A DNA stretch of 35,793 bases, from assembly GCA_965644315.1 (NCBI GenBank), contig CBFFRQ010000163.1, forward strand, positions 1-35,793, read 5' to 3'. This document shows positions 1 to 9,356 of the stretch, piece after piece. The notes beneath the pieces were generated by a model. It saw only the letters and a program-made list of their open reading frames with translations, had not been told where the DNA came from and did not search any database. The stretch is from Caecitellus pseudoparvulus (Eukaryota; Bigyra: Bicosoecida). The position numbers and the translations under genes were made by a program. Each line of letters starts with the position of its first letter. The stretch's first letter is position 1.

Positions 1-874
1 TAACCCTAACCCTAACCCTAACTTAGCTCATGGAATTTGGGTTCAATTTGCTAAATCAATTTAACCCTAACCCTAACCCTAACCCTAACCCTAACCCTAA
101 CCCTAACCCTAACCCTAACCCTAACCCTAACCCTAACCCTAACCCTAACCCTAACCCTAACCCTAACCCTAACCCTAACCCTAACCCTAACCCTAACCCT
201 AACCCTAACCCTAACCCTAACCCTAACCCTAACCCTAACCCTAACCCTAACCCTAACCCTAACCCTAACCCTAACCCTAACCCTAACCCTAACCCTAACC
301 CTAACCCTAACCCTAACCCTAACCCTAACCCTAACCCTAACCCTAACCCTAACCCTAACCCTAACCCTAACCCTAACCCTAACCCTAACCCTAACCCTAA
401 CCCTAACCCTAACCCTAACCCTAACCCTAACCCTAACCCTAACCCTAACCCTAACCCTAACCCTAACCCTAACCCTAACCCTAACCCTAACCCTAACCCT
501 AACCCTAACCCTAACCCTAACCCTAACCCTAACCCTAACCCTAACCCTAACCCTAACCCTAACCCTAACCCTAACCCTAACCCTAACCCTAACCCTAACC
601 CTAACCCTAACCCTAACCCTAACCCTAACCCTAACCCTAACCCTAACCCTAACCCTAACCCTAACCCTAACCCTAACCCTAACCCTAACCCTAACCCTAA
701 CCCTAACCCTAACCCTAACCCTAACCCTAACCCTAACCCTAACCCTAACCCTAACCCTAACCCTAACCCTAACCCTAACCCTAACCCTAACCCTAACCCT
801 AACCCTAACCCTAACCCTAACCCTAACCCTAACCCTAACCCTAACCCTAACCCTAACCCTAACCCTAACCCTAA
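1..874. repeat. Telomere, (CCCTAA)n / TTAGGG type
   Basis: The C-rich strand reads 5' to 3' from position 1, the orientation expected at the left end of a chromosome. From 62 to 874 there are about 135 hexamers without a visible variant. The array ends at 874 and subtelomeric DNA begins at 875. TTAGGG is shared by many protists, fungi and animals, so it does not identify the organism. The open frames through it (Asn-Pro or Gly-Leu repeats) are not genes. Confidence 0.98.
23..61. other. 39-nt non-telomeric interruption inside the terminal telomere
   Basis: Three and a half telomere units (1-22) are followed by 39 nt of unrelated AT-rich sequence, then the perfect array resumes. It begins TTAGCTCA, the reverse complement of the TGAGCTAA seen at the LINE/telomere junction near 9183. 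It could be a trace of an inserted end, or a read or assembly artefact at the contig tip. Confidence 0.6.
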
Positions 875-1320
875 GGCAGCAAGATCTGTGAGGCCGCCCC
901 CAAACCTGAGCCGAAGGGACAGCCGGGCTGGGTCGTGTGCTTGCATCTCAGCAACACCCAGTCCGTGTCGAGTCCATATCCTCCAGCCCACACCGCCACC
1001 CAAGCCAAGCAAGTCGGGTCTCCACCCCTGGACATCGGACCGAGACGGACGAGACTGGACTGGACGGACAAGACAAGAGTGGACCGAGACCTGGACCTAC
1101 ACCTCAAGACCATCCCACCGGGGCGGGCGCTGAAGCGCCAAGACAGACGGCGACTTATACAACGGACACGAGTCTGTGCTAGTCGCAAAGCCGTGCAAGC
1201 GGTGCCGTCGTGGTGTCTGTGTCACTGCATTCTGTTGTGGCGCAGGTGGCACCACATGTCCAAGCCCAAGCTGTACCATGATGTAGCCTGCATGGAGGCA
1301 ATCTGCAATGCATTGAGTAG
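875..1320 (+). repeat. Outermost subtelomeric unit (5'-truncated LINE-3'-end relative)
   Basis: This unit lies between the terminal telomere and the first interstitial telomeric tract. Its right half aligns with the 3' part of the intact LINE (about 8985-9186). Shared landmarks in order are a GGGCGGGCGC block, ATACAACGGAC, GGCACCAC, CCAAGCTGTACC, and the terminal GCAATGCATTGAGT motif. Positions 1192-1320 are repeated exactly at 9215-9343. I see no protein-coding signal. I infer a 5'-truncated copy of a related element. Confidence 0.7.
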
Positions 1321-1342
1321 CTAACCCTAACCCTAACCCTAA
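1321..1342. repeat. Interstitial telomeric tract 1
   Basis: It consists of CTAACCC-type repeats, about 3.7 units, in the same orientation as the terminal telomere. It begins in the CTAACCC register five nt after a CAATGCATTG palindrome (1306-1315). Confidence 0.9.
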
Positions 1343-1376
1343 AGGAGTGAAGGCGACATGCAATGCATTGAATGAA
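1343..1376 (+). repeat. Very short subtelomeric unit ending in CAATGCATTG motif
   Basis: Only 34 nt lie between two telomeric tracts. It carries the CAATGCATTG palindrome at 1361-1370 and then joins CTAACCC at 1377. It is consistent with an extremely 5'-truncated copy of the same element family. Confidence 0.6.
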
Positions 1377-1394
1377 CTAACCCTAACCCTAACC
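1377..1394. repeat. Interstitial telomeric tract 2
   Basis: Three CTAACC units in telomere orientation. The unique sequence of the LINE starts directly after it at 1395, so this tract marks the element's 5' boundary. Confidence 0.9.
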
Positions 1395-1591
1395 GAAACT
1401 TTCCAAATGTCAACCTAATCATAGGTTGTGCATTGCTAACCTTGCCTAATCCAGGCGCTCGTGCACCCCAGTGTGGTGCTGCACAGTGTTTGGGTTGGTG
1501 GTGCGGCGCGCGGGTGGTAGCTGTGCGAATTCCGCACGCCATCACACCAGCGCAAGCAGTGTGCACTCCACGCGAGAGCCTGCACCTGTGG

Positions 1592-4500
1592 ATGCCTGCA
1601 TCACGTTCCATCATCATCATGGAAGCCAAGACAAGCCAAGTGTTGGGTGCGCTCTTCGTGGATAAGTGCATTGCTGCGCGAGCAATGCGTGGGCCACGAA
1701 CAGGCGGATTTACTGACATGCCGCGCCGAGGCGCTGCACGGACGTTCCAGCTAGGCGGAGTGCCGATCGACGAAGATCCTTCAACATCTTCATCAACCAT
1801 TCGTGATTCTTGGCTTGAAGCCTACGGTGAGGCGGCGGAAGCCCAGTTTCCTGGCATCTGCGCGGAAGTTGGGCGTGGTGCACTGGCGTTGCGCCGTCCA
1901 CAAGGTGCCCCTGCTGCTCTGCTTGTCTCGCTTGGTGGAAGTAGCGACAGCGCAGAACTGGCACGGAGCATGCGTGAAGCAGCAGCACGTGAGGACGATT
2001 TCACTGTGCGCCTTGGAAGGGGTGGCTTCTTGGCTGTGGTGTTTCCAAACACACGCCAGTTTGCCGCTGCCAAGGCCAAGGTCCAAGCCAAAGCGCCAAC
2101 CCCTGTGCTCAACGCTGCCCGGGAAGTAATGCCGCTAGCTACCAGCCTTGCAGTCAACACGGGAGATGTGTCGTCCATCGTAACTCTCGTGAAGTGTCAC
2201 TTGCGTCAAGCCTCTCCAGCTGCGCACCAAGATCGCCAACACGTCCGACAATCCGTCCCCAAGAAGGGAGATGCAGCTGTCGACAAGGCACCCATTCGAC
2301 ACAACATCAAGACATCCGTACAAACCCAACAGGCTCCAGGTAAACGCAAGAAGATCAGGCGTGGTCAGCGCTCCAAAGCAAGCACGGCATCTACACATTC
2401 CAAAGTTGTACCAGGGCGAACCTTTGCCGACCTGTTCAAAACGCCTCCATCAGAAACGACTGCCCGGGAGAAACACCAACACGTGGTGCCATCAAGTCCT
2501 TCTGCAAGAATGCCGAAGCTGCAAACGGAGGCGGTGGTGCTTCCATCATCACGAGTGCGAACTGGGCAACAAACGCGCTGGGACAAGCCACCAACCCTTG
2601 ACCAAGATTCGAAGATGCAGGCACCCGTATCGGAGGACAGTATGCCCGCATCTCAGACTACTACCTCCACAGCAACAACACTCATCCTGACGCCACCTGC
2701 GTCAACCCCTGAGCCGATGTCAGAATCAGACACCTCTCTCAGCCTGTCCGTACCTGAAGCTGCACCTCAGCATATTGTGAAGGTTGTGAGGATGAAGGAC
2801 TGCCCCCGAGTCCCTGGATCACTCCCCACCCACGACATTCCAGCATCGTCACCGCTCGCGCGCCTGCTTGCTTCAGCGAGTGTGTACGGGAACAGAGACC
2901 AACGGCATTGCGTACAAGCCTGCTTGGAAACAGCGGCAGGGGAGAAGATCTTCGAGACTGAAGACCTCGTGGCTCTCCAGCATGCAGCTACCGTCGAGGC
3001 AGGACAGCGAGCCTACCGGAACCTGCGTCGTAGAGCTGCTGCAAACACATCGGACTCCTCCAGTTCTGATGTTCAGTGCACGATGCCAGCAGGCGGTGTC
3101 ATGTCAGACTGCGCACAGGATCAACTGGAAGCTCTTGCTCGCCTGCTGTTTCGCTTCACACCAGAGGACTCCCTTCTGCAGGCACAAGCACCGCCTGTCC
3201 TTCTTCCCGGTTTGCACATGCTTCTCAACCGCATGAACAGTGGGCACCGTGCCCTTCTTGGTGGGAGTAAACTCCATGGGGGCATCTGCCCTCAGGCAGT
3301 GATGTACGAGGAAGGACAAGACAAGTATTTCGAAGGTGTCCACTTTGCTTTTGCTCTGCATCGTCTCCAACACACTGACACTGCTCACCTTACGCTGGTT
3401 CTGGTCGATCATGATCGAGGAGTGTTGGTTGTATGGAACCCAGACATTCCAGATGCAAGTGTTGAAGTGCCCTTCCACAACTGCATGGAACGTCTGCACG
3501 CCGATGCTGTAGAGATGGTCTACCGAGTATCATCGACCCCCATGGTGGGCTCTCCAAGCCCCTTGAAAGAGAGACTACGCAATGTGATGCAGTCGCTGAA
3601 GCAAGACTTCCCCCCTCTCCCCTTTGCTGCGGAAGACGGGGAACTCCACCTCAAAACGTACATCGCTGGACAGTTCACCCGTGTTGCCCTCCCAACTGGA
3701 CGCCTGACTAGACAGCAGGCTTCTGCTCTGGCAGACGCAAAAGAACATGACCCACTACTGAAGCTAATCCCGCAAGACACAGATGCAATGCCTCCACGCT
3801 GGGAGCAAGGCCCGTGTACCCCAGTGGGAAAGTCAGGCACAACTTCCATCTCCATGGTGTCTTGGAATGTTGCAAGCTCCTGTGGGAACCACCTTCACGA
3901 AGTCATAGTCTGTGCGAAGTCGGCCTCGTCTCGATCTTCAAGGATGGTGCTCTGCCTTACGGAGCCAGGCGGACATGGGACTTTGGACACGGAGATCATG
4001 GGACTGCAATGCTTCAGACCAAGTCCACCTGACCGTCCACCAGGACGAAGTGAGGTCGCCTTGCTCATCGACAGAAGACTGCGGGCTCAACGGATGGGGG
4101 ACCTTGGCCTTGATGGCCGCTGTGTTGTTGCTTGCACCATTCCCACAACGCCAAAGCCTCTTGCAATCATCGCGGCATATGTGCCAAACTGGCACACAGC
4201 GCAGCGAAAGAAGCCGTTAGCAGACCCAGATACAAAGCTACCTCACAGGCAGCAGATTTGGGAACAGCTCACAAATGCTGTTCAACATCTGAGGACAACC
4301 CACATGATCACACTCATGGGTGATCTGAACTGCCACCCAGGTCAACACGGGGTAGCTTCGTGGGACACGTCATGCTGGCGCAACCAATCCGGTATCCCCG
4401 ACCCGACGGACGACGTTCAGGAACTGGCGACTGTGTGTGAACAGGCACAACTTCAGCCTGCTGGGGTTGGGGGACAGCCTACCCAAGCTACCTTTCAGAG

Positions 4501-5461
4501 AGTCTTGGATCACATCCTCGTATGTCCCTCGCTGCGGTCCCGGTTGGTAAAGCCCCTTGCTGTTGTCACAACATATTCAAGCGCCAGGAAGAAGAACCAC
4601 CGAAAGATGATCCTCAGTGACCACCACATGCTCACTGCCGGCGTTGCAGTCAAGCTGCCCCCCCGACCCAAAGCCTCCAGACAACATCCATCAACCCACT
4701 CTGTCCCCCCGTGGTGGGCATCGTCCACACGTGAGGGACTCAAGGCGCAGTACATGCACAGACGCCATCTTGATGCATCTCTTGGGCCAACCGACCTGCA
4801 TGTCCCTGGTACTGGAGATGAGGCAGAAGCACTCCAAAGCTTGGACGCCCTCATTGCTACCAGTGCTCGAACCACGCATGCCCAGTGCAAGTCCACATCA
4901 CCTCAAATGATTCAGGCATTTGCTGACATACCACGACTCAGCTCCCTGAAGAAGCGCATGACAGCCAAAACGAGGTCCATCCAGAAGCGACTTGTAAAGC
5001 TCCGTCGGCGCAAGCATCTGCTGCGGCACTCCTCACTGCCTAGCTCGATCGAGGCTCTGCGCAAGGAGGAGGAGCGGGAACACATGCTGCTTGAAGACCT
5101 GCATGCGACGAGGACTGAAAGGAGGCAAGCAATGCGCAGGTGCACCAGACTCGTGGCAAAGAAGCATAAAGCCGCGAAGTTCCAGGTTCAGCACCGCATC
5201 AGGGAGCTTACACTGGCCGACCCATTCACTGCGCACCAACACATCCGAAAGTTGGCTGGGAAGAAGCGGAAAGGCACAGTGTCCTGCATCCAGTCAGTAC
5301 TCGACAGCAACGGAACACTCATCACGGAACCTGCTCTCGTTCGGTCCACAGTGCGGGACCACATGTCCCAAATCATCAGCTCCCCCTCTAGAGCTTGCCC
5401 CACTGAAGTTCGGTTTGGCCCGGCTGCTGCCGTCTGCACAAGATGCCACCGCCTCTCATGA
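1592..5461 (+). CDS. LINE polyprotein, N-terminal part with APE-type endonuclease
   Basis: This is the N-terminal 1,290 codons of the LINE product. The frame is open from before 1433, but the first ATG is at 1592 and a second at 1619. The first 700 or so residues are basic, then Ser/Thr/Pro-rich, and not recognised. Around 3300-3480 a stretch with FEGVHFAF and LVLVDHDRGVLVVWNP faintly resembles a Ulp1/OTU-like protease core, which is weak. From about 3850 to 4650 the exonuclease-endonuclease-phosphatase signature appears in order: SWNVAS, CLTEPGG, GDLNCHPG, LDHILV and SDHHML. Such an enzyme nicks target DNA to prime reverse transcription. A Lys/Arg-rich linker follows. The frame ends at a TGA just past a CCCCC run (5382-5386). 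Dropping one C continues into the reverse transcriptase frame, so the stop is probably not the real end. Confidence 0.8.
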   Translation: MPASRSIIIMEAKTSQVLGALFVDKCIAARAMRGPRTGGFTDMPRRGAARTFQLGGVPIDEDPSTSSSTIRDSWLEAYGEAAEAQFPGICAEVGRGALALRRPQGAPAALLVSLGGSSDSAELARSMREAAAREDDFTVRLGRGGFLAVVFPNTRQFAAAKAKVQAKAPTPVLNAAREVMPLATSLAVNTGDVSSIVTLVKCHLRQASPAAHQDRQHVRQSVPKKGDAAVDKAPIRHNIKTSVQTQQAPGKRKKIRRGQRSKASTASTHSKVVPGRTFADLFKTPPSETTAREKHQHVVPSSPSARMPKLQTEAVVLPSSRVRTGQQTRWDKPPTLDQDSKMQAPVSEDSMPASQTTTSTATTLILTPPASTPEPMSESDTSLSLSVPEAAPQHIVKVVRMKDCPRVPGSLPTHDIPASSPLARLLASASVYGNRDQRHCVQACLETAAGEKIFETEDLVALQHAATVEAGQRAYRNLRRRAAANTSDSSSSDVQCTMPAGGVMSDCAQDQLEALARLLFRFTPEDSLLQAQAPPVLLPGLHMLLNRMNSGHRALLGGSKLHGGICPQAVMYEEGQDKYFEGVHFAFALHRLQHTDTAHLTLVLVDHDRGVLVVWNPDIPDASVEVPFHNCMERLHADAVEMVYRVSSTPMVGSPSPLKERLRNVMQSLKQDFPPLPFAAEDGELHLKTYIAGQFTRVALPTGRLTRQQASALADAKEHDPLLKLIPQDTDAMPPRWEQGPCTPVGKSGTTSISMVSWNVASSCGNHLHEVIVCAKSASSRSSRMVLCLTEPGGHGTLDTEIMGLQCFRPSPPDRPPGRSEVALLIDRRLRAQRMGDLGLDGRCVVACTIPTTPKPLAIIAAYVPNWHTAQRKKPLADPDTKLPHRQQIWEQLTNAVQHLRTTHMITLMGDLNCHPGQHGVASWDTSCWRNQSGIPDPTDDVQELATVCEQAQLQPAGVGGQPTQATFQRVLDHILVCPSLRSRLVKPLAVVTTYSSARKKNHRKMILSDHHMLTAGVAVKLPPRPKASRQHPSTHSVPPWWASSTREGLKAQYMHRRHLDASLGPTDLHVPGTGDEAEALQSLDALIATSARTTHAQCKSTSPQMIQAFADIPRLSSLKKRMTAKTRSIQKRLVKLRRRKHLLRHSSLPSSIEALRKEEEREHMLLEDLHATRTERRQAMRRCTRLVAKKHKAAKFQVQHRIRELTLADPFTAHQHIRKLAGKKRKGTVSCIQSVLDSNGTLITEPALVRSTVRDHMSQIISSPSRACPTEVRFGPAAAVCTRCHRLS

Positions 5462-7865
5462 TGCTTGGGTCCCAAGTGTGGACCTCATCATGAGAAAGAT
5501 CCAGTCACTCAACCTACACCGCAACCCTGGCACTGGAAGCTTCCAAGCTGAACATCTGAAGTACGCCAGTGAAGCCTTCAGGAAGAAGTATGCTGTTACC
5601 CTCCGCCAAGCCATCAGCACTGGCTCCTGCCCTGAGGAGTACCACTGTGGCGTCGGGACTCTCATCCCAAAGGCCGCTAGCCAACCCGGACGAGTACAGA
5701 CATACCGCCTCATTGTTTGTCGCCCACCTCAAGCCAAGCTGTTCTTCTCTGTGGTAGCAGCTTGTGTAGAAGACTGGGTCCAAAGGTGGATCTCTCCAGA
5801 ACAAGCTGGCTTTACTCATGCTCGAAACACGCATGAACAGATACTAGCACTACAAGAAACTTCTGCTGCGTATCTTCGAACAAAGCCGGACGCCAGTGTC
5901 CTCATACTCTTTGTTGACTTCAGAAGCGCCTTCGATACTGTCAGTCACGGTGCGATCATTGAGATCCTTGAGAGCGCAAATCTCCCGAGCGCCCTACTCG
6001 AATGTGTGAAAGACTACATGCGGCGAGCTTCTGTTGCCATCCACACGGGGCACGGCCTCTGCAACCCCCTACCGGTGACAAACGGTGTCCCACAGGGTGG
6101 AGCCCTGTCGCCTCTTCTGTTCAAAATTGCCATAGATGTCCTCTCTCACCGGCTCAGAGAACTACCAAAGCAGGGGGTGGCGGGTGCAGGAGTGCCCACA
6201 CCCCGAGGCCGAGTCACCCACACGCTGTATGCGGATGATCTGGCCTGCCTGGCTACCACACCAGCTGCCCTCCACCGAATGTTTCTCGAAGTCAAATCTG
6301 TGGGCAGTCGTGTTGGACTGACCATAAACCCCAACAAGTCAGGTGTCATGATCTTGACTGGAGCGCAACATGTCAGAGGCATATCAGCGACAGAGAGACG
6401 AAAGCTGGTCTGGAGATCCCGCTGGCTCAAGTCTGGGGAGATGTTGAAAGTAAAGGGGGCGCCCATCCAACGTACGAGTGTCTACTCGTACCTTGGTGCC
6501 CCACTTTCAGAAAACTTCAGCCGCACCAGGCTGCTTGCCTTGAAGCATGCAACACAATCTTGCACCCGGGCTGGCTTCGCCTGCGGTGCCCTCCTTAGTG
6601 GCGTCTGGCTTAGCCCAAGTCTCAAACAGCGGGTCGGTGCTGCAGCTGTCAACAGCGCCGCCGACTACATCCTTGCCTCTCAGGTCAGCAACTCCGTGCT
6701 ACCTCTTCGAGATCTTGACCGAGGACTGGCCATTGCCTTCTCTAAGGCCCAGCTTGGCATGCAGAGTTCACTAGCTCGGATGCACAACTATGCAAAGTTG
6801 GCTGTGTGTGGCATCCTGCCAGCACACATCCGAGCGACAAGATTACGCAGCAACATCTTCAAAAAGTTGCTGAAGAACTTGCACAGCCCCACGCCTATAG
6901 TCAAAGCCCTGTCATCCAGCCTTCATCAAGCCCTGCGCCAGCTTCCGCCCACCATGGACATGGCCTTTGTCTTTCAGGCCAATGTCCGCCTGGATAGGAA
7001 AGGACCGGGAGGAGTTCCAGACCCCTGGGCCCTGCACGGTCTCCTTGACCTTTGGCTACATGGTTGCCTCCCTGATCGCCGGGCACTTGAGGCAGCCTGC
7101 CAAGAGCCAGCCGCAGACTCATCACCCGAAGCACAGGGGATCGACATCCTTGCTCGGTTGGATCCCCCTCCAACCAAGGCCCAACTCCTTGGACTTGCTG
7201 CCCCGGAGCTGTCAGACCTCTCCCAACCCCCAACCTTCCCAGACAAGACCTCTTGGTCGATCAGACAACATGTAGTCGCCTCGTTCCTCCATGTTGCACA
7301 AGCGGTTCAATGCCAAGAAGTTGGCTACACCACCACTGGCGAGATGAAGCGCTCAAGGCGGCCTAAGGAGTTCCACGTTGGACTGGGGGCCTGTTTCTTC
7401 ACATGGCTCCACCCCATCCCCTCTTCTGTAAACCCACTCTTTTGGGTCCATGAAGATGACCAACAAAGCCGAGTCAAGATCCACCTCTGGCAAACGCTGC
7501 AGGTCTTCAATGGGGGAGACACCCCCACACTCTTCAGCGAATGTCCCTTGTGTCATGGAGTTTCATGGTGTACACTCCATGAACATGTCCTCTTTGACTG
7601 CCCTCATTACAAACTGCAACCATCGCGGACGAACGCAATGGTTGCAGTGCGGAATTTCCTAGAGCGGTCAAATGACGCGGTGAGGGGGGTGGCCAACGCC
7701 CAACACCTTGAAGTGCCCCCCCTCATCCTGGATGCTGTTGTCCGGGCTGCCGAAGGCCGCTCTGTGGGCCGACCGGGTCGCTTGATCCTTCTTCGCCTTC
7801 TACTGTGCGGCCAGTGGCCCCACCGGTGGGGCCAGCCATCCAACACAGCAGCTTTGGAGTCCTGA
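5388..7865 (+). CDS. LINE reverse transcriptase and zinc finger (continuation, +1 frame)
   Basis: This continues the LINE product in the next frame. Reverse transcriptase motifs are clear: LFVDFRSAFDT (palm A, near 5910), NGVPQGGALSP (motif B, near 6080) and LYADDLA (catalytic YADD, near 6225). An upstream segment with GTLIPKAASQPG and YRLIVCRP matches the LINE finger region. Near 7542-7601 lies a CPLC...LHEHVLFDC zinc-binding finger, typical of LINE ORF2 C-termini. No RNase H domain was recognised. No good ATG initiates here, so it is treated as the downstream part of the same polyprotein. The frame closes at a TGA at 7863-7865, but a third frame is open past it. Confidence 0.85.
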   Translation, partial: LELAPLKFGLARLLPSAQDATASHDAWVPSVDLIMRKIQSLNLHRNPGTGSFQAEHLKYASEAFRKKYAVTLRQAISTGSCPEEYHCGVGTLIPKAASQPGRVQTYRLIVCRPPQAKLFFSVVAACVEDWVQRWISPEQAGFTHARNTHEQILALQETSAAYLRTKPDASVLILFVDFRSAFDTVSHGAIIEILESANLPSALLECVKDYMRRASVAIHTGHGLCNPLPVTNGVPQGGALSPLLFKIAIDVLSHRLRELPKQGVAGAGVPTPRGRVTHTLYADDLACLATTPAALHRMFLEVKSVGSRVGLTINPNKSGVMILTGAQHVRGISATERRKLVWRSRWLKSGEMLKVKGAPIQRTSVYSYLGAPLSENFSRTRLLALKHATQSCTRAGFACGALLSGVWLSPSLKQRVGAAAVNSAADYILASQVSNSVLPLRDLDRGLAIAFSKAQLGMQSSLARMHNYAKLAVCGILPAHIRATRLRSNIFKKLLKNLHSPTPIVKALSSSLHQALRQLPPTMDMAFVFQANVRLDRKGPGGVPDPWALHGLLDLWLHGCLPDRRALEAACQEPAADSSPEAQGIDILARLDPPPTKAQLLGLAAPELSDLSQPPTFPDKTSWSIRQHVVASFLHVAQAVQCQEVGYTTTGEMKRSRRPKEFHVGLGACFFTWLHPIPSSVNPLFWVHEDDQQSRVKIHLWQTLQVFNGGDTPTLFSECPLCHGVSWCTLHEHVLFDCPHYKLQPSRTNAMVAVRNFLERSNDAVRGVANAQHLEVPPLILDAVVRAAEGRSVGRPGRLILLRLLLCGQWPHRWGQPSNTAALES

Positions 7866-8343
7866 GGCGGCCGCAGTCCTGAGCAACCCTCATGTTGCTC
7901 TCCGCGGCCCCTCAGGTCCTCTCCGCCCTCCCAAGTACTGGAAACAAGCTCTGGCTGCCGCCACGAGCTTCTCTGTATCTGCGTGGGACGTGCTGGTAAC
8001 ATGCATGCTGGGACGTACCTCACAGGCTGATCGCCATGTCCAGGTACACGCCAGGTACCTGTGGTGGGCTGCCCATGGCCGCACGAGTCCACTTCCAGGC
8101 TTCTCCACCCCTGACCCAACCGCTGTGAGAAAGCATACGCGACATGTTCGCACGCGGCGCTTTGAACGGACTTACTTTCCTGTCAGGGCTGAGCGCAGGC
8201 CTCCTCGCTCCTTCACGAGGCAGGCCACTCTCCTTGATTTTGGTCTCGCACGGCCCGAAGCCCGTGATGACCCTCCATCACCCTCTTCCAACTCGGCCAT
8301 GTCCTCCGAGATGTCCTTGGAAAGTCCATCGTCTTCTGAATAG
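7786..8343 (+). CDS. Probable C-terminal tail of the LINE polyprotein (third frame)
   Basis: This frame is open from 7786 to a TAG at 8341-8343 and overlaps the end of the reverse transcriptase frame. It reads as ordinary protein, with KYWKQALAAATSFSVSAWD, then a basic region, then SFTRQATLLDFGLARPE and an acidic Ser-rich end. The QATLLDFG stretch loosely resembles a PCNA-interacting box but lacks the second aromatic residue. Reaching this frame from the previous one again needs one extra base to be skipped, somewhere between 7786 and 7863. It may instead be a chance open frame in the 3' UTR. Confidence 0.45.
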   Translation, partial: SFFAFYCAASGPTGGASHPTQQLWSPEAAAVLSNPHVALRGPSGPLRPPKYWKQALAAATSFSVSAWDVLVTCMLGRTSQADRHVQVHARYLWWAAHGRTSPLPGFSTPDPTAVRKHTRHVRTRRFERTYFPVRAERRPPRSFTRQATLLDFGLARPEARDDPPSPSSNSAMSSEMSLESPSSSE

Positions 8344-8395
8344 GCGGGGATCTGTGAGAGACAAAGCGCGGAAACAGGCAAGCTTACATGTGTAT

Positions 8396-8411
8396 CGTGG
8401 TGAGAACCACG
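8396..8411 (+). other. Perfect stem-loop with GAGA tetraloop in the LINE 3' region
   Basis: CGTGGT-GAGA-ACCACG is a 6-bp perfect stem closed by a GNRA-type tetraloop, 53 nt after the last LINE stop codon. Several LINEs use a 3' UTR hairpin for recognition by their own reverse transcriptase. That role here is inference. Confidence 0.4.
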
Positions 8412-9186
8412 GTCGTGGTTGACTGCGAAGGCGAGGCTGCTACATGCGCTGTCCTTGATGCTTGGTTTTCTCTGTGAAAAGCAAGGTTATTGGAAAGTGA
8501 ATGTTGTCAGTATACGTACCTGTGTCTTTGAGGTCCACAGAAAGACCCACTGGCGGCTCTGCGATGTTGTGGGCGGAATTTGGGAGCGTGAACAGACGGG
8601 CGCCGTGTGCAACGCCGCACGGGGAACTTACAGGTCCGCCACGTCCTGATAGATGATGTGGCTGGAACACCTGTGAACAAGGGAGCAAGCTGGTGTGTTC
8701 TTGGTGGGCGGGGGGACGTTGTTCCGGCGGTGCGCGCTGCTACCACCGGCGTGGTGCAGTGCAGCACCGCCATGAAACGCCACCCCCCAAGGCGGCCACT
8801 GCGGCTCAGTTCAACGCGCAGTGGCCCCAGGCACACGTGCAGTGCCTGGCAGAGGCCAAGAGATCTGGGGGACTGATGAATTATGATGCGAAATGTGGAC
8901 TGGGACGAAGTAGGAGTGGGCCCGGCCCCCTCTGGCTCAGCCGACTGAGCCGAGAGGGCGCGGGAGGGACAGTTCAGCATGTATGGGCGGGCGCGGGCGC
9001 GCCCTAGCAAGCGGCGGCTCATACAACGGACGTATGTCCGTGATGGCTGCAGACCCACGAGAGTGGGAGCCGCTGTGGTGCCTACTGCAGTGCATTCGTG
9101 TGCTGTGGTACGCAAGGCACCACGAGTGATGCCCAAGCTGTACCGTGCAAGAGTGTGCGGAGGCAAGTTGCAATGCATTGAGTGAG

Positions 9187-9214
9187 CTAACCCTAACCCT
9201 AACCCTAACCCTAA
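9187..9214. repeat. Interstitial telomeric tract 3 (LINE 3' junction)
   Basis: About 4.7 telomere units in the terminal orientation. It begins CTAACCC six nt after the palindrome at 9171-9180, and marks the 3' boundary of the LINE. Confidence 0.92.
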
Positions 9215-9343
9215 CGTGCAAGCGGTGCCGTCGTGGTGTCTGTGTCACTGCATTCTGTTGTGGCGCAGGTGGCACCACATGTCCAAGCCCAAGCTGTACC
9301 ATGATGTAGCCTGCATGGAGGCAATCTGCAATGCATTGAGTAG
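9215..9343 (+). repeat. Subtelomeric unit, exact copy of 1192-1320
   Basis: Base by base, 1192-1333 and 9215-9356 are identical, 142 bp including the first 13 nt of the following telomeric tract, at an offset of exactly 8,023 bp. The unit ends in the family motif with the palindrome at 9329-9338. It is only a diverged relative of the intact LINE's own 3' end at about 9050-9186, so the two copies share a more recent origin with each other. Confidence 0.93.
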
Positions 9344-9356
9344 CTAACCCTAACCC
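9344..9356. repeat. Interstitial telomeric tract 4
   Basis: About two units, again starting in the CTAACCC register five nt after a CAATGCATTG palindrome. Confidence 0.85.

Larger units (their letters stand above)
1395..9186 (+). mobile_element. Non-LTR retrotransposon (LINE) embedded between telomeric tracts
   Basis: The element is about 7.8 kb, bounded on both sides by interstitial telomeric repeats. In order it holds a short 5' leader, a long ORF with an APE-type endonuclease, a reverse transcriptase, a C-terminal CCHC zinc finger, a C-terminal tail, and an approximately 840-bp 3' region. The 3' region ends in the family motif (palindrome at 9171-9180) joined to CTAACCC at 9187. No poly(A) tail is visible at the junction. 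The sense strand points away from the chromosome end, so its 3' end faces the centromere. That is the polarity of telomere-attached retroelements such as Drosophila HeT-A/TART. Two apparent frameshifts break the ORF. The exact 5' and 3' ends are inferred from the telomeric flanks. Confidence 0.82.

Noticed and set aside
30-1133. Long open frames of Asn-Pro (plus) and Gly-Leu (minus) repeats
   Set aside because: They are translations of the hexameric telomere, which has no stop in some frames; not genes.
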